Assembly (NCBI GenBank): GCA_965117035.1
Contig: OZ220748.1
Coordinates: forward strand, 2,170,001-2,234,000
DNA: 64,000 nt
Reading direction: 5' to 3'
Source: CAZENU01 sp965117035
GTDB taxonomy: Bacteria > Chloroflexota > Dehalococcoidia > Lucifugimonadales > CAZENU01
Under the pieces are notes generated by a model. It was not told where the DNA came from. It saw only the letters and a list, made by a program, of their open reading frames with translations, and searched no databases. Both the position numbers and the translations under genes were made by a program. Position 1 is the first letter of the stretch. Each line of letters starts with the position of its first letter. Shown here in pieces: positions 18,268 to 26,697 of this stretch.

Positions 18268-18335
18268 CGTCATTCCCGCGAAGGCGAACCCTCGCATAGT
18301 CGTCATTCCCGCGAAGGCGGGAACCCAGGGGTGGG
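18268..18335. repeat. CGTCATTCCCGCGAAGGCG repeat, two copies
   Basis: Direct copies at 18268-18286 (truncated) and 18301-18335, built on the stem TTCCCGC-GAAG-GCGGGAA and continuing with CCCAGGGG. The same unit occurs at 24431-24468, about 24540-24562 (partial) and 29849-29871. No gene is seen in the 18236-18408 gap. Confidence 0.7.
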
Positions 18336-18408
18336 GCCCACCGCTCGGCACTCTACGCATATCAGTCACACCTGTTTCCCTCACGGAGAGTTGCGCGAAG
18401 GCCTGCTT

Positions 18409-19554
18409 CTACCCGCCGTTCTTCTCGACGAACGCAGGCGCGTCGAAGGCGCCCTTGACTATAGGCATCGCGTCCACCTGCAGCCAGTCCTCCAGGATCG
18501 TCGTGTAGACGCCGCGGAAGTCCTGCGTCGGCGCCAGGTCGCCGTCGTTCAGCGCCTCCGGCCGGCGCTCGGGATACGTCCCGTAGACGCCGCCCTTGAC
18601 CCGCTTGCCGATGGCGAACGCCACGCCCGCCTTGCCGTGGTCGGTGCCGGTGCCGTTCTCACGCACGCGGCGGCCGAACTCGGAGAAGATGAACATGACG
18701 ACGTTCTCGTCCGCCCCGTGCTCCGCCAGGTCGTCGAAGAAGTCGGCCACCGACGTCGACACGTCGGTCCACAGCCGCGGATGTGTCGTAGCCTGGGCCG
18801 CGTGGGTGTCGTAGCCGGTGTGCTCCATGTAGAAGACCTGCGTGCCCAGGTCTGCGGTGTGGACCATCGCCACGTCCCGCAGCTTGCCCGCGAGCGACGA
18901 CGAGCCGTACTCGACCGAGGAGGCATAGCCGCCGGGCGCGCTGCTCAGCATGTCCGCGCCCTTCAGCGCGTCGCGCCCCGTCTGCTTCAGGTAGTCGACC
19001 ACCGGGCCGGTGCCGATGGCCGGCGCGTACATGGCGGCGAAGCGCTGCAGCATCAGCTCGCGCTCCCGCTCCTGCTCCACCGACGTCAGCAGCCCGTATG
19101 CGTTCAGGTCGGACACCGACGCCGCCGAGACGCCCGGGGCCACGAGCGCGCGGGGCAGTCCTTGGCCCACGTTGACCGCCTTGACCGGGTTCTCCCCGTT
19201 CGGGTCGATCTCGGACACGGCCATGCCGAGCCAGCCCTTCTCGCCGATCACGTCGATGTCGATCGTGTGCCAGATGTCCATGCACCGGAAGTGGGAGCGG
19301 TTCGACTCGTCCCAGCCGACGCCGTGGAGGATGGCCATGTCGCCGCGGTCGTATAGCGCCTTCAATGGCGCCATCGCCGGGTTCAGACCGATCTCGGCGT
19401 CGATCCTCAGGACGTCGCTCTCGGGAACGCCGAGCGTCTGTCGGTTGTCGAAGTAGTCCGGGTCGGAGTGCGGCACCACCGTGTTCAGGTAGTCGTTGCC
19501 GCCGTTGAGCTGGAGAACCACCAGGACCGGCTGCTTGTGCGTAGTGGTCGTCAT
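18409..19554 (-). CDS. DUF1501 protein
   Basis: 381 residues. VVLQLNGGNDYLNTVVP at the start, LMLQRFAAMYAPA, VVMFIFSEFGRRVRENGTGTDHGKAG and FRGVYTTILEDWL are hallmarks of DUF1501, an alkaline-phosphatase-like/sulfatase-fold family of unknown reaction, often exported. Here the usual Tat signal is missing: the protein starts MTTTTHKQPVLVVLQ. It lies downstream of, and on the same strand as, a DUF1800 gene, the classic pairing of these families. A palindromic repeat sits in the 90-bp gap between them. Confidence 0.88.
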   Translation of the reverse strand: MTTTTHKQPVLVVLQLNGGNDYLNTVVPHSDPDYFDNRQTLGVPESDVLRIDAEIGLNPAMAPLKALYDRGDMAILHGVGWDESNRSHFRCMDIWHTIDIDVIGEKGWLGMAVSEIDPNGENPVKAVNVGQGLPRALVAPGVSAASVSDLNAYGLLTSVEQERERELMLQRFAAMYAPAIGTGPVVDYLKQTGRDALKGADMLSSAPGGYASSVEYGSSSLAGKLRDVAMVHTADLGTQVFYMEHTGYDTHAAQATTHPRLWTDVSTSVADFFDDLAEHGADENVVMFIFSEFGRRVRENGTGTDHGKAGVAFAIGKRVKGGVYGTYPERRPEALNDGDLAPTQDFRGVYTTILEDWLQVDAMPIVKGAFDAPAFVEKNGG

Positions 19555-19576
19555 GTCGTCGCTCCTGATTTGGGCC

Positions 19577-19614
19577 TCCTCTCCCTCGACGGGAGAGGAT
19601 TGAGGTGAGGGTGA
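19577..19614. repeat. CTCTCCCTCGACGGGAGAG repeat
   Basis: Palindrome CCTCTCCCTCGACGGGAGAGG followed by ATTGAGGTGAGGGTGAA, between the DUF1800 and DUF1501 genes. The same unit was the target of the IS982-like element at 33.9-35.0 kb. Confidence 0.65.
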
Positions 19615-19644
19615 AGCTCTTCCGAAGGTGCGAATCCCGTCCCC

Positions 19645-21063
19645 CTATCCGAACTGGTACTCCGTCGTCCCGGCTATCAGCGCCAGTACCGCGCCGACGC
19701 GGCCGGCGATCTCCTTGTCGTCGTCGTCTCCGTTCGCGGAGGGGACTGGGCCGGCGGCCTCGGCGTGCTCGACGAGCTCCCGCCTCGTCCCGTCCGCGAC
19801 CTCCAGCGGCCCCATCATGTCGAGGCACCGGTCTACCAGCGCCTCGGCGGTCAGGCCGGCGCCGTTGCCGTTGGAGGCGACGCGCCTGACGATGTCCCGC
19901 ACGCCGGGCAGGTCGGTGTTGGAGACCTGGTCGGCGACGAAGTTGACGCGTCCCATGAAGGCGCCGCTGTTGATCCACTCGCGGCCCGTGTGCCAGCCCT
20001 CGACGCTCGGCGGGTCGAGCAGCGCCTGGCCCATCCGGGCGGTCGACGACGCGACGTCCAGCCAGCGCGGGTCAGGCCCGTTGAGGTCGCCCGTCATCTT
20101 CAGCGTGCCGCCGACCAGCTCGGCCGGGTTCCTGACCTTCCGGTACGTCGACTCCTTGAAGAAGTCGGAGTTGAACAGCGTCCTGAGCACCGGGCGCATC
20201 TCCAGCCCTGACTCGACGAACGCAGCCGAGAGCGTGTCGATGGCCGCCTCGTCCAGCGGCCGCTCGACGGGCCACGCGGGCACCTGTGGCTCGTCGGCCA
20301 CGAAGAAGTTGTACAGGTGGCGTGCGATGAACCGGTGCGTCGCCGGCTGCTCAACGACGATGTCGATGACGTCCTCGCCGTTGAACCGGCCCGTGTGGCC
20401 GAGGAAGGTCTTCTCGCCCGCGTCATGGTCCTCGGCCCTGTAGACGAACTGCCAGGGGAAGGCGCCGAGGCCGAATACGAAGCTGATCTTGCCGTCATAC
20501 GTCCATCCGGTGAAGGCGCGCGCGCACTCGTAAACGTCCTTCTCCGTGTAGTGGCCCACCCCCATCGAGAACAGCTCCAGTAGCTCGCGCCCCCAGTTCT
20601 CGTTCGGGGCCCGCTTGTGGTTCTCGTCGTTGTCGAGCCACTTGATCATCGCGGGGCTCTTCGCCAGCTCCACCAGCAGCTCCCGGTAGTTGCCCATGCC
20701 GTGCTCGCGGAACATCTCGATCTGGGCGGTCATCGCGTTGGCGCCGCCGACCTTCGAGTTGCCCGTCGCGAAGACGTGGTGCCAGAAGAGCGCCATCTTC
20801 TCCTGCAGCGGGCGGCGGCCGTTCACGATGCGGTACAGCCAGTGGGTCTGGCCATGGTCCAGGAGCTGGGGGAACTCGACCATCGGCATGTACCGGTGCA
20901 GCTCGTACAGGTCGACGTCGGGCTCGTTTTCGGGGCTCAGCAGCCACTCGACCGTCTGCTCGTATCCCTTCTCGGCGAACGCCTCGATCTCGGAGCGCGA
21001 CGCCCCGAAACCGGCCCGCCTCACCAGGTGCGCCATCAGGGCGATGTCTTCGGCGTTCCGCAT
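19645..21063 (-). CDS. DUF1800 protein
   Basis: 472 residues from the ATG at 21063, preceded by AGGAG; the same frame is open further upstream but without family sequence. MAHLVRRAGFGASRSEIEAF, KMALFWHHVFATGNSKV, NYRELLVELAKSPAMIKWLDN, NENWGRELLELFSMGVGHYTE and the C-terminal GWHTGREWIN are typical of DUF1800, found beside DUF1501 in many bacteria and of unknown function. No signal peptide is seen. It is likely the first gene of a two-gene unit with DUF1501. Confidence 0.9.
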   Translation of the reverse strand: MRNAEDIALMAHLVRRAGFGASRSEIEAFAEKGYEQTVEWLLSPENEPDVDLYELHRYMPMVEFPQLLDHGQTHWLYRIVNGRRPLQEKMALFWHHVFATGNSKVGGANAMTAQIEMFREHGMGNYRELLVELAKSPAMIKWLDNDENHKRAPNENWGRELLELFSMGVGHYTEKDVYECARAFTGWTYDGKISFVFGLGAFPWQFVYRAEDHDAGEKTFLGHTGRFNGEDVIDIVVEQPATHRFIARHLYNFFVADEPQVPAWPVERPLDEAAIDTLSAAFVESGLEMRPVLRTLFNSDFFKESTYRKVRNPAELVGGTLKMTGDLNGPDPRWLDVASSTARMGQALLDPPSVEGWHTGREWINSGAFMGRVNFVADQVSNTDLPGVRDIVRRVASNGNGAGLTAEALVDRCLDMMGPLEVADGTRRELVEHAEAAGPVPSANGDDDDKEIAGRVGAVLALIAGTTEYQFG

Positions 21064-21482
21064 GGCAGACTCCTGCGCGTCCCGTACACGGACGGCTACC
21101 TGACAACAGTATTCCGACGACCCCCTGTTGTCAACAGATATCAGAGGCCGAAATCCCCGACTGGCGATGCCCGGATTCTCCAGCCACGTCTGGACATGGG
21201 ACATCTCGCCAATATACCGCGCGCGGGCCGACAGGCTCTCAGCGCTTCGTATCGACCGCGCCCAAGTATTCGGCGCAACGTGAGCGCTGACGGCAGGCCC
21301 TGTGTCCCGCAGGTGTTCGGAAGGTGGTATCATGCGGCCAGCCGGGGACGTCGCCGTGGTGCCCGGAGAGCACGGGGCGGGGCAGTGCAACCGGGCCCTG
21401 ATGTCCCTTTCCGATCGCACCCGCGCGCAGGTTGGGGCACACTCCGGGGCAGGCGAGATCCCCAGGGACCGGGAGGAGAGAT

Positions 21483-22253
21483 ATGCGGACCGTCTTTCCG
21501 GGAGCCACCAGGACCGCGCTCGTCGCAGTTGCCGTGCTGGCGGCCGGAGCGATGGCGTGCTCGAGCGGCGACGACGAAGTGGACCCGCAACCCGCGGCGC
21601 CAGCCTCCGCTGCGACAGCGGCCGTGGCTCCAACGGCAGCTGCTCCAGACACCTCGACCGCCGCTGAGGACGACGACGCCAGCGGGTCCGGAGAGGAAGG
21701 CCAGCTTGCGCAGCAGTTCGATCTGAGCATCGAGCTGACGAGCTCGGAATTCAACGAGAGAAAGCGCATTCCGAAGAAGTTCGGCTGCGAACAGGAGGAC
21801 GTGTCGACCCCGTTGACGTGGACAGACGTGCCCGAGGGCACGGTGTCCATCGCCCTCCTGGTCGACAGCGACCAGTTCCCGGGGTCCCGCTGGACGCACT
21901 GGGTGTTATGGGGCATCCCCCCGGACGCGAGGGAGCTCCCGGAGGGCGTGCCCAACGGCGCGGAGGCGCCGGGTATCGGCCCGGCGGCCAGGCAGGGGAC
22001 CAACAGCGCCGACAAGGTCGGTTGGTCTGGTCCGTGCCCGGAGCCGGTGATCTTCAGGACCACCAGCGAGGGCCACCCGAAAGGCGACACCCTCGTGAAG
22101 CGCTACTCCTTCAGCCTGTTCGCGCTCGACACCAACATCGATCTGGGCCCGGAGGCCACGAAAGAGGACCTGCTGCAGGCAATAGACGGCCACGTCCTGG
22201 CCGGCGGTCAGTTGATCGGCGAACAGGTGGGCAAGGTCGTGCGTCAACGGTGA
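21483..22253 (+). CDS. PEBP-like (YbhB/YbcL) lipoprotein
   Basis: 256 residues from the ATG at 21483, behind GGGAGGAGAG. Lipobox AGAMAC is followed by an Ala/Thr/acidic linker of about 45 residues and then the phosphatidylethanolamine-binding protein fold: SIALLVDSDQFPGSRWTHWVLWGIPP and VGWSGPCPEP match the DPDxP...HWVL and GPCPP signatures. The FALDTNIDLGPEATKEDLLQAIDGHVLAGGQLIGE tail is typical. Extracytoplasmic, membrane-anchored. A closely similar paralogue lies at 24868-25605 on the other strand, and an ABC solute-binding protein sits between them. Ligand unknown. Confidence 0.85.
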   Translation: MRTVFPGATRTALVAVAVLAAGAMACSSGDDEVDPQPAAPASAATAAVAPTAAAPDTSTAAEDDDASGSGEEGQLAQQFDLSIELTSSEFNERKRIPKKFGCEQEDVSTPLTWTDVPEGTVSIALLVDSDQFPGSRWTHWVLWGIPPDARELPEGVPNGAEAPGIGPAARQGTNSADKVGWSGPCPEPVIFRTTSEGHPKGDTLVKRYSFSLFALDTNIDLGPEATKEDLLQAIDGHVLAGGQLIGEQVGKVVRQR

Positions 22254-22456
22254 TCGGGGCCGGGCGGACCGAGTCGTCCGGCGTGGGCGCCGCCAGCCAG
22301 CGCCCGTCCGATGAGAACTGAGCGGCCCGAATCGCTATGGGACAACCGCCTCTGGCAACCTGGGAGTTGACGCGGACGCGAGCGGCCCATACAATACCAA
22401 TTCCGTTCAGAGAACGACAGATTCGTGACGCGCTGATGGTACGAAAGGAGCCAAAC

Positions 22457-24292
22457 ATGTTGTCGAGAGAGAGAGTTCTTCGCGTCTTCCTTGTGATCGC
22501 CGCTTCCCTCCTGGTTGTGGCGGTCGGGGTGGCGTGCGCTGCGGAAGAAGCTGCGGACCCTGAGCAACCACAGGCCGCGCAGGCCCCGGCCGATCCGGCC
22601 GCGCCGGCGGCGGGCACCGGACAGGGGCCCGCGCCGGCTCAGGCCGCACAGGCGGCGGACACGCCGCTTCCGGCCCAGGCCGCGGCGGCGCCCGAGGCGC
22701 CCAAGGCCGCGGACGCGCCGGCCCAGGTCTTCAAGCCCAGGGTCGAGAGGACTGGTTCAACAGAGGTCGCGCTCAACCTGCACGATACGCAGGTGATCAC
22801 GATGCCCGGTCGCATGCGAAGCAACCTGGCCCCCTGGCGCGACGGCGGCGGCAACCGGCAGTACTCCATGGGAGTCTACGGGACGCTGTTCCAGTTTGAC
22901 GGTCCCACCGACAAGCTGGTCCCCTGGATCGCCACGGGCTATACGGTCAACGATGACGCCACGGTATACACGGTATCGATCCGCGAGGACGCGGTCTTCC
23001 AGGACGGCACGCCACTGACCGCGGCCGACGTCAAGGCCTACTGGGAGCACGGCGCCAAGCCGGAGAACATCGCCGGTTGGGGCGCTGCCAGCATCGCCCT
23101 CGGCACCATCAAGGGATGGGACGAGCTGAAGGCCGGAGACGTCACGGACGCAGAGGGTCTGCGCGTCATCGACGACCACACCCTCGAGATCACGCAGAGC
23201 CTCCCCTGGCCCGCATGGCCTCAGTACATGGCGGTCTGGATGACGGGCCTGACCAAGCTCGACCAGGTTCTGTCCGACCCCGACTGGGGCAACAACCCGA
23301 TCGGCGCCGGTCCCTACGACGTGACCTATGACCCGGACAGCGGCCTGACGGTAACGAATCGAGTGGAGTCTGTAGGCAAAGTGTGGTGGGGCCCGGACAG
23401 CACCATCGACAAGATGGTCATGCCCGCGGTGCCTGACGCGCAGGTCAAGCTCATCATGTACGAGAACAATGAGATTGACATACTGCAGATCAACGAGGTG
23501 ACCTTCAACCAGGTTCTCGATCCGAGCCATCCCTGGAGCACCCACCTGCGAAGGCCGAACTACCCAGGCATCTGGTGGTGGGGGACGAAGCTCGCCCAGG
23601 CCCCGATGGAAGACGTGTTCGTGAGGAAGGCGCTGGCCCACGGTCAGGACATGGAGACGATCGTGCAGGCCGTGGTCGGCCCGGCTGCCCACATGGGCAC
23701 AGGCATCTTCGGACCCGGCGCTTCCTGCTACAACCCGGACAGCCGGGGACACTTCTACGATCCCGACCTCGCGCGGCAGTACCTGTCCGAGTCGACCTAC
23801 GGCAGCGGCGCGAACGTCCCCGTTATCCTGACCGACCTGTCGCGTGGCAGCTTCATCAACATGTCGGTCGCGATCAAAGAGTACTGGAAGGACAACCTCA
23901 ACATCGAGCTCGACGTGCTCAGGCGCGAGAGCGGCATGCCGAGGCGGCCCAACACGCAGCTGCGGCGATTCAGCGAAGCCGCGTGGGTGCCGGACCCGAC
24001 CCAGATCATGACCACCTTCACCGCCAAGGACATCGGCGTACTGGACCCCGTGCCGGGCGCGTACGACGTAATGGACGCCCTGCACGACTACGCCAGGTCG
24101 CTGCCCCTGGACCATCCGGACCGGTGCAAGGCCTACCAGGCCGTGGAGAACGAGTGGTTCGACAAGGTCTACGGGATTCCGTTCCAGTGGTTCGAGTTCC
24201 TGAACTTCGTGATCAAGCCCTGGGTGGGAGGCTTCGAGACCAACTCCAACATCAGGGTCAATCTCTGGGACATGTACGTCGAGAAGCACTAG
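22457..24292 (+). CDS. ABC transporter solute-binding lipoprotein, family 5
   Basis: 611 residues from the ATG at 22457, preceded by AAAGGAG. Signal peptide with lipobox GVAC, then a Pro/Ala/Gln linker of about 80 residues and the SBP_bac_5 fold: YTVNDDATVYTVSIREDAVFQDGTPLTAADVKAYWEHG is the family signature region. Such proteins deliver oligopeptides, nickel or sugars to permeases, but no permease or ATPase gene is nearby, so it is an orphan. A strong hairpin follows the stop, suggesting a single-gene transcript. Confidence 0.88.
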   Translation: MLSRERVLRVFLVIAASLLVVAVGVACAAEEAADPEQPQAAQAPADPAAPAAGTGQGPAPAQAAQAADTPLPAQAAAAPEAPKAADAPAQVFKPRVERTGSTEVALNLHDTQVITMPGRMRSNLAPWRDGGGNRQYSMGVYGTLFQFDGPTDKLVPWIATGYTVNDDATVYTVSIREDAVFQDGTPLTAADVKAYWEHGAKPENIAGWGAASIALGTIKGWDELKAGDVTDAEGLRVIDDHTLEITQSLPWPAWPQYMAVWMTGLTKLDQVLSDPDWGNNPIGAGPYDVTYDPDSGLTVTNRVESVGKVWWGPDSTIDKMVMPAVPDAQVKLIMYENNEIDILQINEVTFNQVLDPSHPWSTHLRRPNYPGIWWWGTKLAQAPMEDVFVRKALAHGQDMETIVQAVVGPAAHMGTGIFGPGASCYNPDSRGHFYDPDLARQYLSESTYGSGANVPVILTDLSRGSFINMSVAIKEYWKDNLNIELDVLRRESGMPRRPNTQLRRFSEAAWVPDPTQIMTTFTAKDIGVLDPVPGAYDVMDALHDYARSLPLDHPDRCKAYQAVENEWFDKVYGIPFQWFEFLNFVIKPWVGGFETNSNIRVNLWDMYVEKH

Positions 24293-24339
24293 GCACACGT
24301 AGACCGCCCTCACAGGGCGACAACCGGCGGTCTTAAGGC

Positions 24340-24371
24340 GAGCCTTCGGAGGGCCACCTCTCCGAAGGCTC
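24340..24371 (+). terminator. Rho-independent-type hairpin after the solute-binding gene
   Basis: Perfect 12-bp stem GAGCCTTCGGAG / CTCCGAAGGCTC with an 8-nt loop, followed by GTTGCTTTG. It begins 48 bp after the stop codon at 24292. Confidence 0.75.
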
Positions 24372-24429
24372 GTTGCTTTGTCCGCCATCCCCACGTCCGG
24401 GGGATGCCGCTGTATGAGGCCCTTGCACA

Positions 24430-24570
24430 ACCGTCATTCCCGCGCAGGCGGGAACCCAGGGGCGGGGGGCTTCTAGATACGAAGAACGACGCATCAACGC
24501 CACATCTGTTACCCACAGGTGGAGTTACGCAAAGGTCTGCGAAGGCGGGAATCCAGGGGCGGGGCCTCCA
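24430..24570. repeat. CGTCATTCCCGCG repeats in a non-coding gap
   Basis: A full copy with the variant CGCGCAGGCGGGAACCCAGG (24431-24468) and a second partial copy (about 24540-24562), separated by a unique stretch. The remainder of the 24372-24867 gap shows no supported gene. Confidence 0.6.
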
Positions 24571-24867
24571 AGTGCGGAATCGACGCAGGTCCACCACTGT
24601 TCGCCGCAAGCAAGGGGTTACGCAAGGGTCTCCTGTCGCGGCGCCATCGTCCACGTACCGTCGGCGACGCCACAGAGCGGCCTGTGGCGCACGGCCGGGA
24701 GCGCGCTCCTCGGGTCACAGGAGCTACACCGCCCGGAACGCGCTTGGCACACCCCCGGGCGGTTCGTGCTCCGGCCGGTCCAGCCGATCCGCGCCTGTGA
24801 GGCGATCGGGACCGCCCGTCGTCAACCCGGCGAACGGCGTCAAGGTCTGGCCAATCGCACGCTACGC

Positions 24868-25605
24868 CTAGAAGCGGATGATCTCGCCCACCTGCTCGCC
24901 CGCCAGCTCGCCGCCAGCGACGATGTGGCCGTCTATGGCCCGCAGCAGGTCTTCCCGGGTCGCGTCGGGCCCCAGGTCGATCTCGGTGTCCAGCGCGTAG
25001 AGCCTGAACGTGTACTTCTTGACGACGTCCCTCGTATTCGATGGACGCGCGCTGCTCATGGGGACACGGCTGGGTTGCGGGCACGGTCCCGACCAGCCTA
25101 CATTGCCCTCGCTGTTGGTCGCCTGCCGGGCGGTCGGGCCGATTGACGGCGCCTCCGGAGTGTTGGGGACGGCTTCGGGAAGCGCACGCGCGGCGGGCGG
25201 GATGCCCCAGAGCACCCAGTGCGCCCAGCGGGGCCCGGGATGCTGATTGCTGTCCACCACCAGCGCGAGGCTGACGGTCCCCTGTGGCGGCGCGGACCAC
25301 GCCAGGGGAGGCGATATGTCCTCCTGGGTACAGCCGTACTTCTTCGGAATGCGCCTTCTCTCGTTGAATTCCGGGCTGGTCACCTCGATGCTCAGATCGA
25401 ACTGCTGGGCCACCATGTACTCTCTGCTCGGCTCAGCATCGGTTCCGTCAGAAACCGGCGTGGCGTCGCCGGCGGCCGGGGAGCCGGCGGAGGCAGGGGG
25501 TTCGACCTGTGTGTCCACCTCGTCGTCGCCGCCCGAACACGCGGCGGCTGCGGCGACCAGGAGAGCCGCCGCAACTGCCGCCATGGTGAGACCGCGACAG
25601 GACAT
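24868..25605 (-). CDS. PEBP-like (YbhB/YbcL) lipoprotein, paralogue
   Basis: 245 residues from the ATG at 25605; an in-frame ATG at 25626 is also possible. Lipobox AAAAAC, short linker, then a fold nearly matching the 21483-22253 protein: QFDLSIEVTSPEFNERRRI, LALVVDSNQHPGPRWAHWVLWGIPP, VGWSGPCPQP and LYALDTEIDLGPDATREDLLRAIDGH. The two genes face each other across the solute-binding protein gene. Both keep the HWVLWGIPP core. The 8-residue GCxQEDxSxPL segment in both suggests a shared subfamily. Confidence 0.84.
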   Translation of the reverse strand: MSCRGLTMAAVAAALLVAAAAACSGGDDEVDTQVEPPASAGSPAAGDATPVSDGTDAEPSREYMVAQQFDLSIEVTSPEFNERRRIPKKYGCTQEDISPPLAWSAPPQGTVSLALVVDSNQHPGPRWAHWVLWGIPPAARALPEAVPNTPEAPSIGPTARQATNSEGNVGWSGPCPQPSRVPMSSARPSNTRDVVKKYTFRLYALDTEIDLGPDATREDLLRAIDGHIVAGGELAGEQVGEIIRF

Positions 25606-25789
25606 TCCGTTCACCCCAACGCCCATCCGGGGACATCCCAGGCCGTGGAGCGCAGCCGAGTCGTCCGGGCCGTGCTCCCGGGGACGAGCCGATTGAGCGA
25701 CTCCGGCGCTCCCCTGCCGTCAACCTATCAGCGGCCCGCGTCGTCGTCAACGGCGCCCGGACCGGGGCTCCTCGCGCCAGGCGGCCGTG

Positions 25790-25936
25790 AACTATGATTC
25801 GTGGGACTCTGATGATGGGGTGATTTGGTGCTGAGCCTCGCCCACTCTTCGTGGCGGCCCCTCGATACACCCCGACGAAGCGTCGGGGCACTCGGGGCGA
25901 ACGGGTTAGGTGTCCCCTCAACTCTGAACAGTTACC
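25790..25936. repeat. MITE-like repeat, copy 1 (one end missing)
   Basis: About 145 bp nearly identical to the reverse complement of 39932-40075. It ends with CCTCAACTCTGAACAGTTACC (25916-25936), the terminal repeat of the copy at 39.9 kb; the opposite terminal repeat is absent here. It contains CACCCCGACGAAGCGTCGGGG, a strong internal palindrome. Confidence 0.7.
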
Positions 25937-26068
25937 TACGAGGTGATGGCTGGTAGATGTGACATTGGATGTGGAGGTGGGGAATCTGTGCCGAGCGTTC
26001 CAGTTGACGGACATGGGGCCACTTCCCTACCATCGCGGCGGACGACATACCAGGGACAGGAGTTGAAG

Positions 26069-26647
26069 GTGATCAAATACAGTTTCGACGTGGGGCCCGA
26101 GGGATGGTGCTCCTACGACTACCACGGCTGCATACGCGCGGGCCGGAACATCTTCATTCTCGCCGTGTGGCAGGGAAACGGCGGGGTCGACGACGGCGGA
26201 TACATTTGGAGCGACGAGCACGGTTGGAGCGCGGACACGCCCGAGAACCCCATATCGGTGTTCCCGTTCACCCTGAAGAGAAACTGGATCGGCGAAGGCC
26301 CCATAGACCTTCGAAACGCGGAGGTATCCGTATACCTGCGCGGCGATGGCCTGCAGCTTCACGGAGGCCAGTGCTACTTCCACATCCTGAGCAACGGGAC
26401 GGCCTGGCACTACAACAGCCATCCCCTGGAGATCGGCGACGGCGCGTGGCCATCGGAGCCCAACAGGTTCGTCCTCGAGGACGACGAGTCCCTCTGGCAT
26501 CGGTCCTGGGCCTCGGACCCGTCGAGGGCCAAGGGCGTGGGCGAGGTGCTCGCGGGGTGCACCAGCTTCGCCGTCAAGTTCGTTGGGTTCACGTCCGTGC
26601 CCTCAGGCAAGATCTCGATGGACGAGCTCGAGATCAAACTGGCGTAG
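26069..26647 (+). CDS. Unknown beta-rich protein
   Basis: 192 residues from the GTG at 26069, chosen because AGGAG lies seven bases upstream; the frame is open upstream to 25943 but that stretch looks non-coding. No family recognised. The sequence is rich in aromatic and Gly residues (YSFDVGPEGWCSYDYHGC, GGYIWSDEHGW, CYFHILSNGTAWHYN), as in carbohydrate-binding or concanavalin-like beta-sandwiches; the closing SVPSGKISMDELEIKLA also fits a beta-sandwich edge. No signal peptide. It lies 50 bp upstream of an FG-GAP protein gene on the same strand. Confidence 0.6.
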   Translation: MIKYSFDVGPEGWCSYDYHGCIRAGRNIFILAVWQGNGGVDDGGYIWSDEHGWSADTPENPISVFPFTLKRNWIGEGPIDLRNAEVSVYLRGDGLQLHGGQCYFHILSNGTAWHYNSHPLEIGDGAWPSEPNRFVLEDDESLWHRSWASDPSRAKGVGEVLAGCTSFAVKFVGFTSVPSGKISMDELEIKLA

Positions 26648-26697
26648 CTTCGCCTCTGCGGACCACGGGGCCCTGAAGCACTGGAGGCGAACTGCAC

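Noticed and set aside
24372..24867. Possible gene in the 24.4-24.9 kb gap
   Set aside because: Frames here cross repeat units, lack ribosome sites and resemble nothing known.
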